Of a stretch of DNA of 64,000 bases, positions 23,401 through 34,982 are shown piece by piece (positions within the stretch are counted from its first letter, which is position 1; each line of letters opens with the position of its first letter). Source of the DNA: Zizania palustris (taxonomy: Eukaryota; Streptophyta; Magnoliopsida; Poales; Poaceae); NCBI GenBank assembly GCA_019279435.1, contig JAAALK010000287.1, positions 27,404,162 to 27,468,161 on the forward strand. The letters run 5' to 3'. The translations under genes were made by a program, and so were the position numbers. The notes beneath the pieces were generated by a model, which searched no databases, was not told the DNA's origin, and saw nothing but the letters and a program-made list of their open reading frames with translations.

Positions 23401-23818
23401 CCTCCAGGAAGCATGGAAAATCATGAAAGGCTAAAAAACATGTGCTATAGATCACGGTCGAGACCCGGATTCCACTGAAACGAAAAAAGTAAAACACTCC
23501 TCTGGGACACCCGAAATGCCCTAAAAGGCCGAAAACTGTGTGCTATAGGTCACGGTCGAGGCAAGAGTACACTGAAATGGAAAAAATAGCATACTCCTCA
23601 GCGTCCCCAAAACACCCAAAAAGGCTGAAAACAGTGTGTTATAGGACACGATAGAGGCCAAGAGTACACTTAATCGAAAAAAGTAGTAGACTCCTCCGTG
23701 ACCCACGGGACACCTTTGGAGTGTAAAAAATATGAGCTATAGGTCACGGTCGAGGCCAGGAATCCACTTAAACAAAAAATAGCAGACTCCTTTAAGACCC
23801 TCAGAACATCATTAAAGG
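20438..23818. repeat. Satellite array 2 (about 97 bp monomer)
   Basis: It shares its monomer family with the other arrays. From about 20880 to 23815 it matches 39183-42115 closely. Its first 440 bp (20441-20880) repeat its own last part (23341-23780) and also match 41645-42080. It ends at 23818, where satellite ATTAAAGG runs directly into unique DNA that carries the same ATTAAAGG. Confidence 0.9.
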
Positions 23819-25776
23819 TGGATTTGCCTTTCCGGATACGTGACTTGCATTGCATGCCTTTATATAATTTGCACGATTAGAATAAATAATTGAATGCTAA
23901 AAATAAGTAAAATGTGGCTTAAAAGTCAAATATGGTGAGATAGTACTTGCGCATTAACTATTAAGGTAACGTGGCTACACGTATATATAGGAAAAGAGAT
24001 CATACAAGCATCAGCATTATATTATATTAACTACGCTATTAATAAGTACTCCGTACTACGTACATTGGAATTAATTGTACAGAGTTTTAATTAGTTATCA
24101 TCAAGAATAAATAAAGATAATAAATATTAGGTCAACTTAGATAAACGACACTGATGAGTATAGGGCAATTAATTCTACAGAGTTCATTATCATCACAAAT
24201 AAGCTACGGGCCTATGACAACTTAGATATATAAACACGTATTACGTGTTTATATATACTACGTATTTATCAACTTCACATGCAGGTTTATACGTACCCAT
24301 GATATATATAATATACGTACGTACACATGGAACTGGCTATGGATGCATCTACTCTGACGACGGAACACTTAATATATATACAGCTTAACGTGCGTACTTA
24401 AGTTAATTATTAGTTGTTACTTGTTAGACGTCGTAGATGACGCGTACGTGCAGTGCATGAATTACGAGTACACGCAGCATGCATGCATGCATGGATTCAC
24501 ACGAATATGCTTTTGCTCACGGGAAATTAATATAATTACCGCTAACTTATAACTAGTCTCGCCTGGCCACTAGATTATATTTGGAGGAACTAAACATCGA
24601 TCCATGCAGAAACAAAACACCGGCGGCATGCTAAGTTGTTATATTAATTTACAAGTCCAAGGTTGTTTACTCTTGTTTAATTGGATTACTTGTTTGAAGT
24701 TGAACGTAGATACTAGCAGAAGATACAGTAGGTAGTGTTAGTTAAATCTAATGGGGGAGCTCTCCTCCCCATCACCGACGCGCCTAACTAATGCGCTTTG
24801 ATTGGAGGCGCCCACCTCACATTTACGTTGATGGCACGTGAACCCTACTATTTACGTGACCTCACATTCTTCCGATAAAAGCCCAAAGCTACTCGATCTA
24901 CTCTATGGCGTTGAAGCGCGCGACAGGAATCTCTCCTGTCTCCACGCTGATCTCATCGCTGGACCGACCTAGGCCTCATTGTCGCCATGGCGAGCTCCTC
25001 CTCCTCCAAGCCCAAAGTTACACAAACGCCTCTCTATCTCAGCTGATCTAAGGCCTAATCATGTTTTATTCCTAAGCATTACTATGCTAATCCTAGACCT
25101 AGAGATCCCGTAAGATTAAATCTATCAATGGCATTAGAGTGTGTTCTAGCTAGGTCTAGATTAGCTTGGGATTTGGGTGGCATCGCCCCCTATTCCTATG
25201 CCCCACCACCGTAACAAGTTTCCCCGCATAAACCTAAGGAAGAAGAGGCTAAGGTTCAATAAAAAACAAAAAAAACTAGAAAACCCTAACCTTAGTTGAA
25301 CTCGTACCGTAACCCTAACCTTAAGAGTAAGGGGGCGGGCATTCACCTCATGTGAAATCATGTGATGAAAATTTGGTTTATATTGAAATTAGCTTGCAAA
25401 GTGATCATTAGCATAATGGCATGTATCAAATGTTTTTTGTGAGTGGTGTTGTGTTTACTAATCTTGGGTCAAGTTATGGACCTGTGTTCATATACGATTT
25501 TGTGTGGTTGTTTATATGCAGGTATTGTTTGATGCAGAACATAGTTGGGACAGACTCAAACTAAGGTTCAAGAGGAACTAAAGTTTCAAGACTATTTTCC
25601 TGTTGTTTATATGCATGTGCACTCATGAATTTCTTGTTGTTGCAGCCTGCTAACCTGCTTGTAGCATGGCAGTGGGTTGTCAGTCTAGGTGTGGCTTGGT
25701 GGCCCATTAGGAGTCTATAAATAGGAGTATTATTTCGTTTTTTTTTTGAGTTTTTTAGGAGATTATTAGATTAGCC
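23819..25776. other. Partial duplicate of the 18.6-20.4 kb intergenic block
   Basis: It matches 18597-20437 almost base for base, including the short-exon candidate at 24987-25046. It continues past the point where that copy broke into satellite, matching 5290-5425. It ends near 25776 at TTAGATTAGCC, where it joins TTTATATAATTTGCACG, the sequence also found at 12901. No gene is visible. Confidence 0.7.
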
Positions 25777-26169
25777 TTTATATAATTTGCACGATTAGAA
25801 TAAATAATCGATTGTTAAAAATAAGTAAAATGTGGCTTCAAAGGCAAATATGGTGATATAGATAGTACTTGCGGATTAACTATTATTAAGGTGACGTGTA
25901 CGTGGCTACACAGGAAAAGAGATCATATATATACAAGTAGCATTATAGTTATCATCAAGAATAAATAAAGATAATAAATATTAGGTCAACTTAGATATAT
26001 AAACACTGATGAGTATAGGGCAATTAATTCTACAGAGTTCATTATCATCACAAATAAGCTAATTAACAAATTAGCTATATATGTCAACTTAGATATATAA
26101 CACGTACGCGTGTATATATATACTAATACTCATTTATCAACTTCACATATATATGCAGGTTTATACCCA

Positions 26170-26171
<2 letters not shown>
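25777..26171. other. Left part of the protease copy 3 block
   Basis: It matches 12901-13293 and is AT-rich with no gene. Confidence 0.6.
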
Positions 26172-26265
<94 letters not shown>

Positions 26266-26266
26266 G
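26172..26266. repeat. Compound microsatellite (AT)n(CA)8(CG)8, second copy
   Basis: AT runs to 26234, CA covers 26235-26250 and CG covers 26251-26266. It is the partner of 13294-13390 with a slightly shorter AT part. Confidence 0.95.
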
Positions 26267-27532
26267 TACATCGAGCTGGCTAGCTATCATATCGATGCAT
26301 CTACTACATACTCTGACGGAACACTTAATATATATACAAGTTAACGTGCGTACTTAAGTTAATTAGTTGTTACTTGTTAGACGACGTCGTAGATACGATG
26401 ATGCGTGCATGAATTATGAGTACACGCAGCATGGATTCACACGAATTAATATTAATATGTGGAAATCAGTTGTTCATCGTCGTTATCAACAACACCTTCA
26501 GTTTTCATATATAAAAGGAATTTGAGAAATATATTACTCGCTCGCTCGTTCATCATCGTTTAAAATATCAACCAAGTTTAGATCGATGCATGATGCATGC
26601 AGCTGGGTTAGTTCAGGGCCAAATTAACAGTGACGACTCCTGCAAAGTTCGTTAGTTTATGAATGAAATGGATGGGCCAACTAGCTAGTCAAATTCCGGG
26701 CCCAATACTTATATAGACTGGAGGTACGTCAATTAAATTTACAACGTGTGCAGTGTCAGTGTATATATTGCAGAATCATTCATTCAAACTGTCACATAAA
26801 CTTAATTTCGAAAGGATTTAATACCATAGATACATTATTGTAGTAGCAAACGATCGAGACGACATTCTATGCTCTTCGTTCGTTCATATAGCTGAATTTG
26901 TTTATTTTGTTCCTCACCAGTCACCACCCTAGGTATCGAACTTTACATTTGAAAATTTACGGGAATAAAGTGTTATTATACAAATAATGTTGCCAAATCT
27001 TTTCATACTTTTTGTAATTTTGTAACTGATGTTTGAATACATATAAATTAACAACGGAAGGCCAGGGCTTTAATTAATTTGTTAATTATCCGAGCGGTGG
27101 CCCAGGTCAGTTCGTTTCCTTTCTCTACACCATTATCGTATGTTTTAATTTTCTGCATTTGTTTGTATACACAAAATATATAGATTGAGAAATCGATCGA
27201 TGAAGAGCTAGCATTATATTCATAGATATGGAAATAATGATTAGTGCTCATAACCATGACTTTATTTTATTAATTTGAACATACACAAATATATTATATA
27301 TGATCGATCGAACATACGCACCTTTGCACATGTGTATTATGCAAAAGTAGCCAAAGTAGGAAGTCCATGCATATATATGTTATACGTACATCGATCAACC
27401 CGGTTTAATTATATATAGTCTAGATGCATGCATGGACTTGCATTTTATTGTAATATAAGGAGGTAGTTAATTAAGTGCAATGGTAGTAGCTAGCAGGTGA
27501 CTATATATATGAAGCTGGTGGTGGATGATCTA
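26267..27532. other. 3' flank of protease copy 3, with candidate poly(A) signal
   Basis: It is shared with 13391-14656. The minus-strand AATAAA at 27444-27449 lies about 84 bp past the stop codon. No other gene is visible. Confidence 0.55.
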
Positions 27533-28630
27533 TCAGAGCTCATCCTTGGCGGCGACACGTTTGGTGGCGGCGATGTCGATGGCGGCGCAGGGGGAGTTCT
27601 TGATGGGGTAGAAGGGGTACATGGCGATGCCGCAGATGCCCTCCTTTACGTCCACGTCGCGGATCATCCGGATGTAGCCGTTCTCACCCCAGTTGTCGCT
27701 CCACGAGTTCTTCACGATCCAGTACCGCACGCCTTCCTGGGTGACGCCATAGCCGACCACCACAACGGCGTGGTCCAGCAACGTTCCGCAGTCGTCGCCG
27801 GTGAAGACGCCCTCCGTGTACAGCATGAAGTCGTGGCTCGCCTCGATGTACACCGTCACCGGCTGCAGGTACACCTGCTGCTTCAGTGCCTTCTCGTTGT
27901 TCCCTGCCACCGCCGCGTACCCGTCGATGTTCACCAGAGGGTTCATCGTGCTCGTGTCCAGCCTGCACTGGTCGTCCATGGCCTCGTAGGGCGGGTAGTT
28001 GCACGCCAAGGTGATGCCGGTATCCATGGCGTACTCGAACACGCCGGGCGTCGTCCCGCCTTCCTCGCAGTTGCCGGCACCGGAGCAGTCGAGCACCTGC
28101 TGCTCCGACAGCGTCAGCAGGTTCCCCGTCACGATGGCGTTGATGCTCTCCACGGCCGCCGTGCCCGCGAAGTCCCAGCAGCTCCCGCACGGGCCCTGGT
28201 CCTTCACGTGAGTCACGGCTCCGTAGTCCCTCCAGTCGTACGACGACGGCACATTGCCGGCGGCGACCTTGGACTTTACGATCTTGGCCTTCTTCACGGC
28301 GTCGACGGCGGGCTTGACGGCCCCGGTGTACTTCTTCTTGAACTCCTCGAGCGTCATGTCGGCGAACCTGTTAAGGCCGAGCTTGTAGGGCTTACCCTTG
28401 TTGCTGTTGAAGTCGAGCACGTACTTGGCGTTCTTCTTGAACACCTCGTACTTGGTCTTCTTCTCCGCGAGGTCCGCCGTCACCGTGTGCACGCCGCGCC
28501 ATTTCTCGTACAGCTTCCACGTGGTGGCCTCCGTGGCGAGGTCCTTCTCCGTGAAGGGGATGCCCTGCGCCATGGCAATGGCGATGCAGAGCACAATGCC
28601 CATTAGGAGGGCCTGCTTCGTCTCCGCCAT
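27533..28630 (-). CDS. Papain-family (C1A) cysteine endopeptidase with ER-retention KDEL, copy 3
   Basis: The 365-residue protein is identical to that of copy 2: signal peptide, ERFNIN-like and GxNxFxD propeptide motifs, Cys151/His287/Asn308 triad with Gln145, and terminal KDEL. The left flank (from 25777) follows copy 2, while the right flank from 28009 onward follows copy 1 all the way into the satellite. This copy is therefore the junction between the two duplicated blocks. With no substitutions in 1.1 kb of coding sequence, duplication or conversion is very recent, or one copy is an assembly duplicate. The coding region is intact and has its own TATA box, so nothing in the sequence argues against expression. 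Confidence 0.93.
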   Translation of the reverse strand: MAETKQALLMGIVLCIAIAMAQGIPFTEKDLATEATTWKLYEKWRGVHTVTADLAEKKTKYEVFKKNAKYVLDFNSNKGKPYKLGLNRFADMTLEEFKKKYTGAVKPAVDAVKKAKIVKSKVAAGNVPSSYDWRDYGAVTHVKDQGPCGSCWDFAGTAAVESINAIVTGNLLTLSEQQVLDCSGAGNCEEGGTTPGVFEYAMDTGITLACNYPPYEAMDDQCRLDTSTMNPLVNIDGYAAVAGNNEKALKQQVYLQPVTVYIEASHDFMLYTEGVFTGDDCGTLLDHAVVVVGYGVTQEGVRYWIVKNSWSDNWGENGYIRMIRDVDVKEGICGIAMYPFYPIKNSPCAAIDIAATKRVAAKDEL

Positions 28631-28777
28631 TGATCTTTTCTAGCTAGCTAGAGCAACTAACTAATAACTCGATCTCAACGTACCGTACGTTGTTAAGTTG
28701 TTTAGCTTAAGTAGTGTGCCGTACGTGCATCGGTGCATGGGATGATATCGATACATAACAACCTTCTCCTTTTATAG
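28631..28777 (-). promoter_or_regulatory. Core promoter and leader of protease copy 3
   Basis: TATA box CTATAAAAGG is at 28768-28777 on the minus strand, with the same spacing and leader as in the other copies, including the short upstream frames. Confidence 0.6.
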
Positions 28778-29334
28778 GAGCTGAGGGAGATGAAGAGAGT
28801 AGATATGATTCACCAGTTATATATATTAGCCAGTGGAATTGGACTTTAATTCAAGCCGCATGTATATATATAATATATATATGCCTTGGTTTCTTACTTA
28901 CCGCCCAAATAATCACAATATAATCATGACATAATTTCACAATACATTTTTTTTACCACAAATCCCTCCGTATAGATAAATTCAGTGTGGGCTTTGACTT
29001 TTTAGCCGATACTAAATACACAGTTTTTTAATTATCATCTATTGTAACCTTAGTTAACTGCTAAAGATTAGGATTGTTTTAATTTTATTTTTTACACTAA
29101 ATTCTATTCTCGTCTGATAATAGATAACTAGGGGAAGTTTAATTTATTTTTTTCTATCTGTCGAATGTATGCGATCAGGCAACAAATTAATTATCCTAGC
29201 TAGTAGTAGTGGTAGCTTAGATTCAACTACTTGATTACAGATTTATTTTTCTATCTCTTTGGGTTTGGGTCAAACTCAAATACTCAATTCACAATATGTT
29301 TATTGCATTGCATGCATGCTCGGCCCGTGGTTGG
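28778..29334. other. Upstream flank of protease copy 3
   Basis: It matches 770-1323 and 15902-16463. It is AT-rich with no ORF. Confidence 0.6.
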
Positions 29335-29535
29335 CACTACTACAAAGCGACACTGTAGCGGCGGGCAAAATCGACCTATAGTGGCGGGCATCCAGTCCGC
29401 CACTGCTCTAACGCCACTGCTATCGCTGGTTAGCAGTGGCGGTCAGAGCGCCCGCCACCGCTGTGTTAACAGCAGTGGCGGGCGTGCTGACATCATCTGC
29501 CCGCCACTGCCGTTATCAATAGCAGTGGCGGGCAG
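29335..29535. mobile_element. Short GC-rich foldback, CACTA-terminus-like fragment, second copy
   Basis: It matches 1324-1523 with one extra C in the right half. It has the same CACTACTACAAAG start and GCAGTGGCGGGC inverted blocks. Confidence 0.5.
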
Positions 29536-29659
29536 AACCAACTAATCAAGAGACGTCGTCCATCATATCCACTGCATGCACGTACCCTTCAGCGTTAGCA
29601 CACAGGCTGCAGGCATGCAGAGATCCCGTCGAACGTAATAATGTATATATGTACCATTC

Positions 29660-29690
<31 letters not shown>

Positions 29691-29839
29691 CCGTATCATC
29701 ACCCACCATCACTTGCGTACGTACGTATGCATATTTAACTAACCATGCATGCATGTACATGCATGGCTCGAGTATAAGTTTATATACACATGACAAAGCC
29801 ATGCATGATTATTTAACTAATTAATAAGTCTAGGGATTA
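29536..29839. other. Upstream flank with TA run and CATGCATG palindrome
   Basis: It matches 1524-1829. The TA run is at about 29662-29690 and the RY-like palindrome at about 29743-29766. Confidence 0.6.
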
Positions 29840-31283
29840 CACTACGGAAAAATGCAAGATCGCCTAGTGCCAAAAACTTTATCAAGTGCATTATTTTAGA
29901 TACTCGGCAAAACTTAGTTTGCTGAGTATATTTAAGAAAACACTAGGCAAACTTTAATAAGTACTCCGTACTAGTACATTGGAATTAATTGTACAAAGTT
30001 TTAGTTATCATCACAAATAATGATAATAAATATTAGGTCAACACTTAAATAAACACCGAGTATAGGGCAACAAATTAGTTCTTTGTTTGTATTTGAAATG
30101 TTTTATATAATCAAAATACAACACAACTTATCTGATGTAAAAATTTGTTTTTTTAGTCAGTTTACTATTTTAATTCATTAAGTGTGTTTCTAGGATTTAA
30201 ATCGAAATATGTCAAATTTGAACTGCAAGTGCATGAAATAATAAACCAAAATTTGTAGTAAAAACATATTCATGTTTTTAAGTCTATTTTTTGTTTTTAT
30301 CTAGTGAATTGAACTAAATTTTAAATAATCTAGGTTGCAACACTCAATCAACAACGTGGAACTTAATAGTTTTTAATTCTAAAGATCAAATGAAGTCTAA
30401 AAATTAAAAGACTTATCATGGTGTTATGATATGATACACATATGCTGTGATAAAAATTTAAAAATATTTCGAGAAAGTTGTCATATAGAGTGTTTAAAAA
30501 TCGGAGATTCTTAGAGGAGTTAGGGTTTAGAGAAGGAATGAAATAGGTTAGACAGAAAATTGATGGTTAAATATTTGTTTGAACTTGAAAAATTTTCTAC
30601 AATCCAAACACAACATATCTTATCCCATGATTTTTTTTTGCAATTTTCTAGGTCAATTAGCTATTTTTATTTCATTAATTGTATTTATAGGATTTAAATA
30701 TAAACATCTTAAATTTAAACCACACTTGCATGACATAATAAACTAAATTATCCAAAAAAATCATATTCATGTTTTAGTTTGTTTTTATGCATTACCCAAT
30801 ATTGTTTCATAAATTTTGTTAAAGAAAATAATGGAAAACAAATTTAACAAAATTTGAAAAAACAAATAAAAAATATCCGCAAACATAAGACACTCGGCAA
30901 ACATGAGTATTTGTCGGGTGTTTGCACTTGACATACAAAAAAAATCATGCCCCATACTTTTTAAAGCTCATTTAAATTCAAACTCGCCTCTCAGACCTCC
31001 CTCACCTCCGATCCTCTTTCAACCGCTGGCCCTGTCATCGCCCCATCACCGTGCCTTGGCCCTGGCCACATCACCCACGCCCCGTCGCCACACGTCGTAT
31101 GCCGTGATGATGTGCTCGTAACCCAATGCATTATTTTGACACTCGGTGAACCTCTATTTGTCGACAATGGATTCGACCGAGTGTCCTTTGCCAAGTGTGG
31201 CACTCGGAAAACCCTTCACTAAGTACAAAAGGGGTTTCATCAAGTGTTTGTAACGTTCGGCAAAGAACTGTTTTCCTGTGGCG
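29840..31283. mobile_element. Non-autonomous CACTA-like element, copy 3
   Basis: Its ends match 1830-3269, with TTA repeats at 29837-29839 and 31284-31286. It differs from copy 1 only by a few single-base homopolymer length changes that I could see. There is no transposase. Confidence 0.75.
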
Positions 31284-31286
31284 TTA

Positions 31287-34200
31287 GTTAATGATATAAT
31301 TCATTTCGTATCATTGTCCATACTCTTGAAATCGAGACAAGCTTAGATCTCAATCCAATTATTTTTTAAGCTCATCTCCGCCAATAAATAAATATCTGTA
31401 TTGGGAATAATCATGTGTATTGCTGCACAAAAAATTAAGAGTTGCACAACAAAATGTGATACAAATTAAAGGTGGATTTGCCTTTCCGGATACGTGACTT
31501 GCTTGCATTGCATGCCTTTATATAATTTGCACGATTAGAATAAATAATTGAATGCTAAAAATAAGTAAAATGTGGCTTAAAAGTCAAATATGGTGAGATA
31601 GTACTTGCGCATTAACTATTAAGGTAACGTGGCTACACGTATATATAGGAAAAGAGATCATACAAGCATCAGCATTATATTATATTAACTACGCTATTAA
31701 TAAGTACTCCGTACTACGTACATTGGAATTAATTGTACAGAGTTTTAATTAGTTATCATCAAGAATAAATAAAGATAATAAATATTAGGTCAACTTAGAT
31801 AAACGACACTGATGAGTATAGGGCAATTAATTCTACAGAGTTCATTATCATCACAAATAAGCTACGGGCCTATGACAACTTAGATATATAAACACGTATT
31901 ACGTGTTTATATATACTACGTATTTATCAACTTCACATGCAGGTTTATACGTACCCATGATATATATATATATATAATATACGTACGTACACATGGAACT
32001 GGCTATGGATGCATCTACTCTGACGACGGAACACTTAATATATATACAGCTTAACGTGCGTACTTAAGTTAATTAGTTGTTACTTGTTAGACGTCGTAGA
32101 TGACGCGTGCAGTGCATGAATTACGAGCTCACGGGAAATTAATATAATTACCGCTAACTTATAACTAGTCTCGTCTGGCCACTAGATTATATTTGGAGGA
32201 ACTAAACATCGATCCATGCAGAAACAAAACACAGGCGGCATGCTAAGTTGTTATATTAATTTACAAGTCCAAGGTTGTTTACTCTTGTTTAATTGGATTA
32301 ATTGTTTGAAGTTGAACGTAGATACTAGCAGAAGATACAGTAGGTAGTGTTGTTAAATCTAATGGGGGAGCTCTCCTCCCCATCACCGACGCGCCTAACT
32401 AATGCGCTTTGATTGGAGGCGCCCACCTCAACCGATTATAATTGAGGGGTCTTGTCATATAGCACTATAGCAAAGGGGAGAGGTTGATGGCACATGAACC
32501 CCACTATTTACGTGACCTCACATTCTTCCCATAAAAGCCCAAAGCTACTCGATCTACTCTATGGCATTGAAGCGACAAGAATCTCTCTAGTCTCCACGCT
32601 GATCTCATCGCCGGACCGACCTAGGCCTCATTGTCACCATGACGAGCTCCTCCTCCTCCAAGCCCAAAGTTACACAAACGCCTCTCTATCTCAGCTGATC
32701 TAAGGCCTAATCATGTTTTATTCCTAAACATTACTATGCTAATCCTAGACCTAGAGATCCCGTAAGATTAAATCTATCAATGGCATTAGAGTGTGTTCTA
32801 GCTAGGTCTAGATTAGCTTGGGATTTGGGTGGCATCGCCCCCCTATTCCTATGCCCCACCACCGTAACAAGTTTCCCCGCATAAAACCTAAGGAAGTAGA
32901 AGAGGTAAGGTTCGATAAAGAACAAAAAAACTAGAAAACCCTGACCTTAGTTGAACCCGTACCGTAACTCTAACCTTAAGAGTAAGGGGGCGGGCACTCA
33001 CCTCATGTGAAATCATGTGATGAAAATTTGGTTTATATTGAAATTAGCTTGCAAAGTGATCATTAGCATAATGGCATGTATCAAATGTTTTTTGTGAGTG
33101 GTGTTGTGTTTACTAATCTTGGGTCAAGTTATGGACCTGTGTTCATATACGATTTTGTGTGGTTGTTTATATGCAGGTATTGTTTGATGCAGAACATAGT
33201 TGGGACAGACTCAAACTAAGGTTTAAGAGGAACTAAAGTTTCAAGACTATTTTCCTGTTGTTTATATGCATGTGCACTCATGAATTTCTTGTTGTTGCAG
33301 CCTGCTAACCTGCTTGTAGCATGGCAGTGGGTTGTCAGTCTAGGTGTGATAGGTGTGGCTTGGTGGCCCATTAGGAGTCTATAAATAGGAGTATTATTTC
33401 GTTTTTTGAGTTTTTTAGGAGATTATTAAATTAGCCATGAAATTAAGAATTTAATATATTTTTTGGTGTCTTCATGCAGAATTTATGTGGAAATTTTTGA
33501 GAGCCATCTAGTACACTTGATCTTAGAAATAAAGTGAAATCTTTGTATAATTAAGCGTGGTAATTTTTGCCAGTGCTTTTGGTATTAGATTAAATAATAG
33601 TTTCTAGGTTTATGTTTTATTTGATTTGGTTAAAACCTATCTGACACGTAGTGCCGATCGGGCTTAATCAATGTTCATCACTATTCTGTTTAGCCGTTTT
33701 GTTTAGTTAATACCTTTTGATCCAGAAGTACGATCGACGTGATTCCAGTAGGGTTAGTTCAAAAATTTTATCTACTTTATTGTGTCAGTTTCAGGTCGAT
33801 CGGAGTAACATATTTTAATCTATAACATTTTTAGCGACGAAAGAGAGTTCTGTCCAGAACTGAAAACGTGATTAATTTTCGGTTTTGTAATCAGAGGTTA
33901 AAGTTTATTTTTTTATCTTACACAATCATTCACCACCCTATGATTGCTTATCTTAGTGTGAATCGATCGTACACCTCACGCCGCCTTGTCGGACTCCGAG
34001 AAGTGGAGTCCGGGGTCGCCACAGCCATTTGTTAGTTACCACCCAAATAGTTATAATACAATTATGAGACAAGTTGTGTACTGATTGATCGAGACTAGAA
34101 GAAAATCTCACTAAAGTCATATTACCTTTTGAACCAGTGGCGAATCCAAGATAAAAATGAAGAGTGGCCTAGAATTAAAGTTCAAATCTAAATCCATACA

Positions 34201-34982
34201 ATTAAAAAATAAAACATATATCTTGACACAAGTCAATACAATTAAAACTATCCATAGTTGTTTTTCAACCAGTAAATATTTCTTTAGAAAATACATCGTT
34301 TCCAAATGTGTTGGCTTGTCATAATTTTTTGAAAAGAAAACAGTAGAAACAAAATGTAGTGTCCTTTGTCGTACTATATTTCAACCAATCAAATTTATCG
34401 AACTAATTTCGTTAAAAGGATCTCCAAACCTTACCATGTAGTGTATTTGGAAAAACATGTCCAAGTGCTCTATTAGTGCTCTATTTGGATCATTCAACAA
34501 ATTTTCCCTCCTCACTTCATATCTAATTTTAAGATCATAATCATATATTGATACTAGTTGTGCTGGATTAACAAAAATTGTACAATCAAAAGTTTAGAAT
34601 GTTTTCTAGGGTGTTTAGAACTGATCTGTTTAGAAGCACCATGATAGGTATATCCAGAAGCACAACAAATAAAAATAAAAAGAAAAACCTTAACTTTTGT
34701 CGACCAAAATCAGTCAATGGAAGTTGTCAGCAATTAACTTTCGTCGGCTAATTTTGGCCGACGAAAGATAAGTATATTTTGTCTATTGGCTTCTGTCGGC
34801 CAAAAACCGATGAAAGATGAACTAAAGTTTCACGACTATGTTCTTGTTGTTTATATGCATGTGCACTCATGAATTTCTTGATGTTGTAGCTTGCGAGCCT
34901 GCTTAGGAGTCTATAAACAGGAGTACTGTTTCGTTTTTTAGGAGATTATTAGATTAGCCATGAAATTAAGAGTTTAATCTAT
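31287..34982. other. Intergenic block equivalent to 3273-6963, no gene
   Basis: It matches copy 1 throughout, with a few homopolymer indels (for example near 34150-34250). The GC-rich island has its ATG at 32639. The CTTTCGTCGGC hairpin is at 34739-34768. The degenerate direct repeat lies at about 33235-33455 and 34827-34981. Confidence 0.55.
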
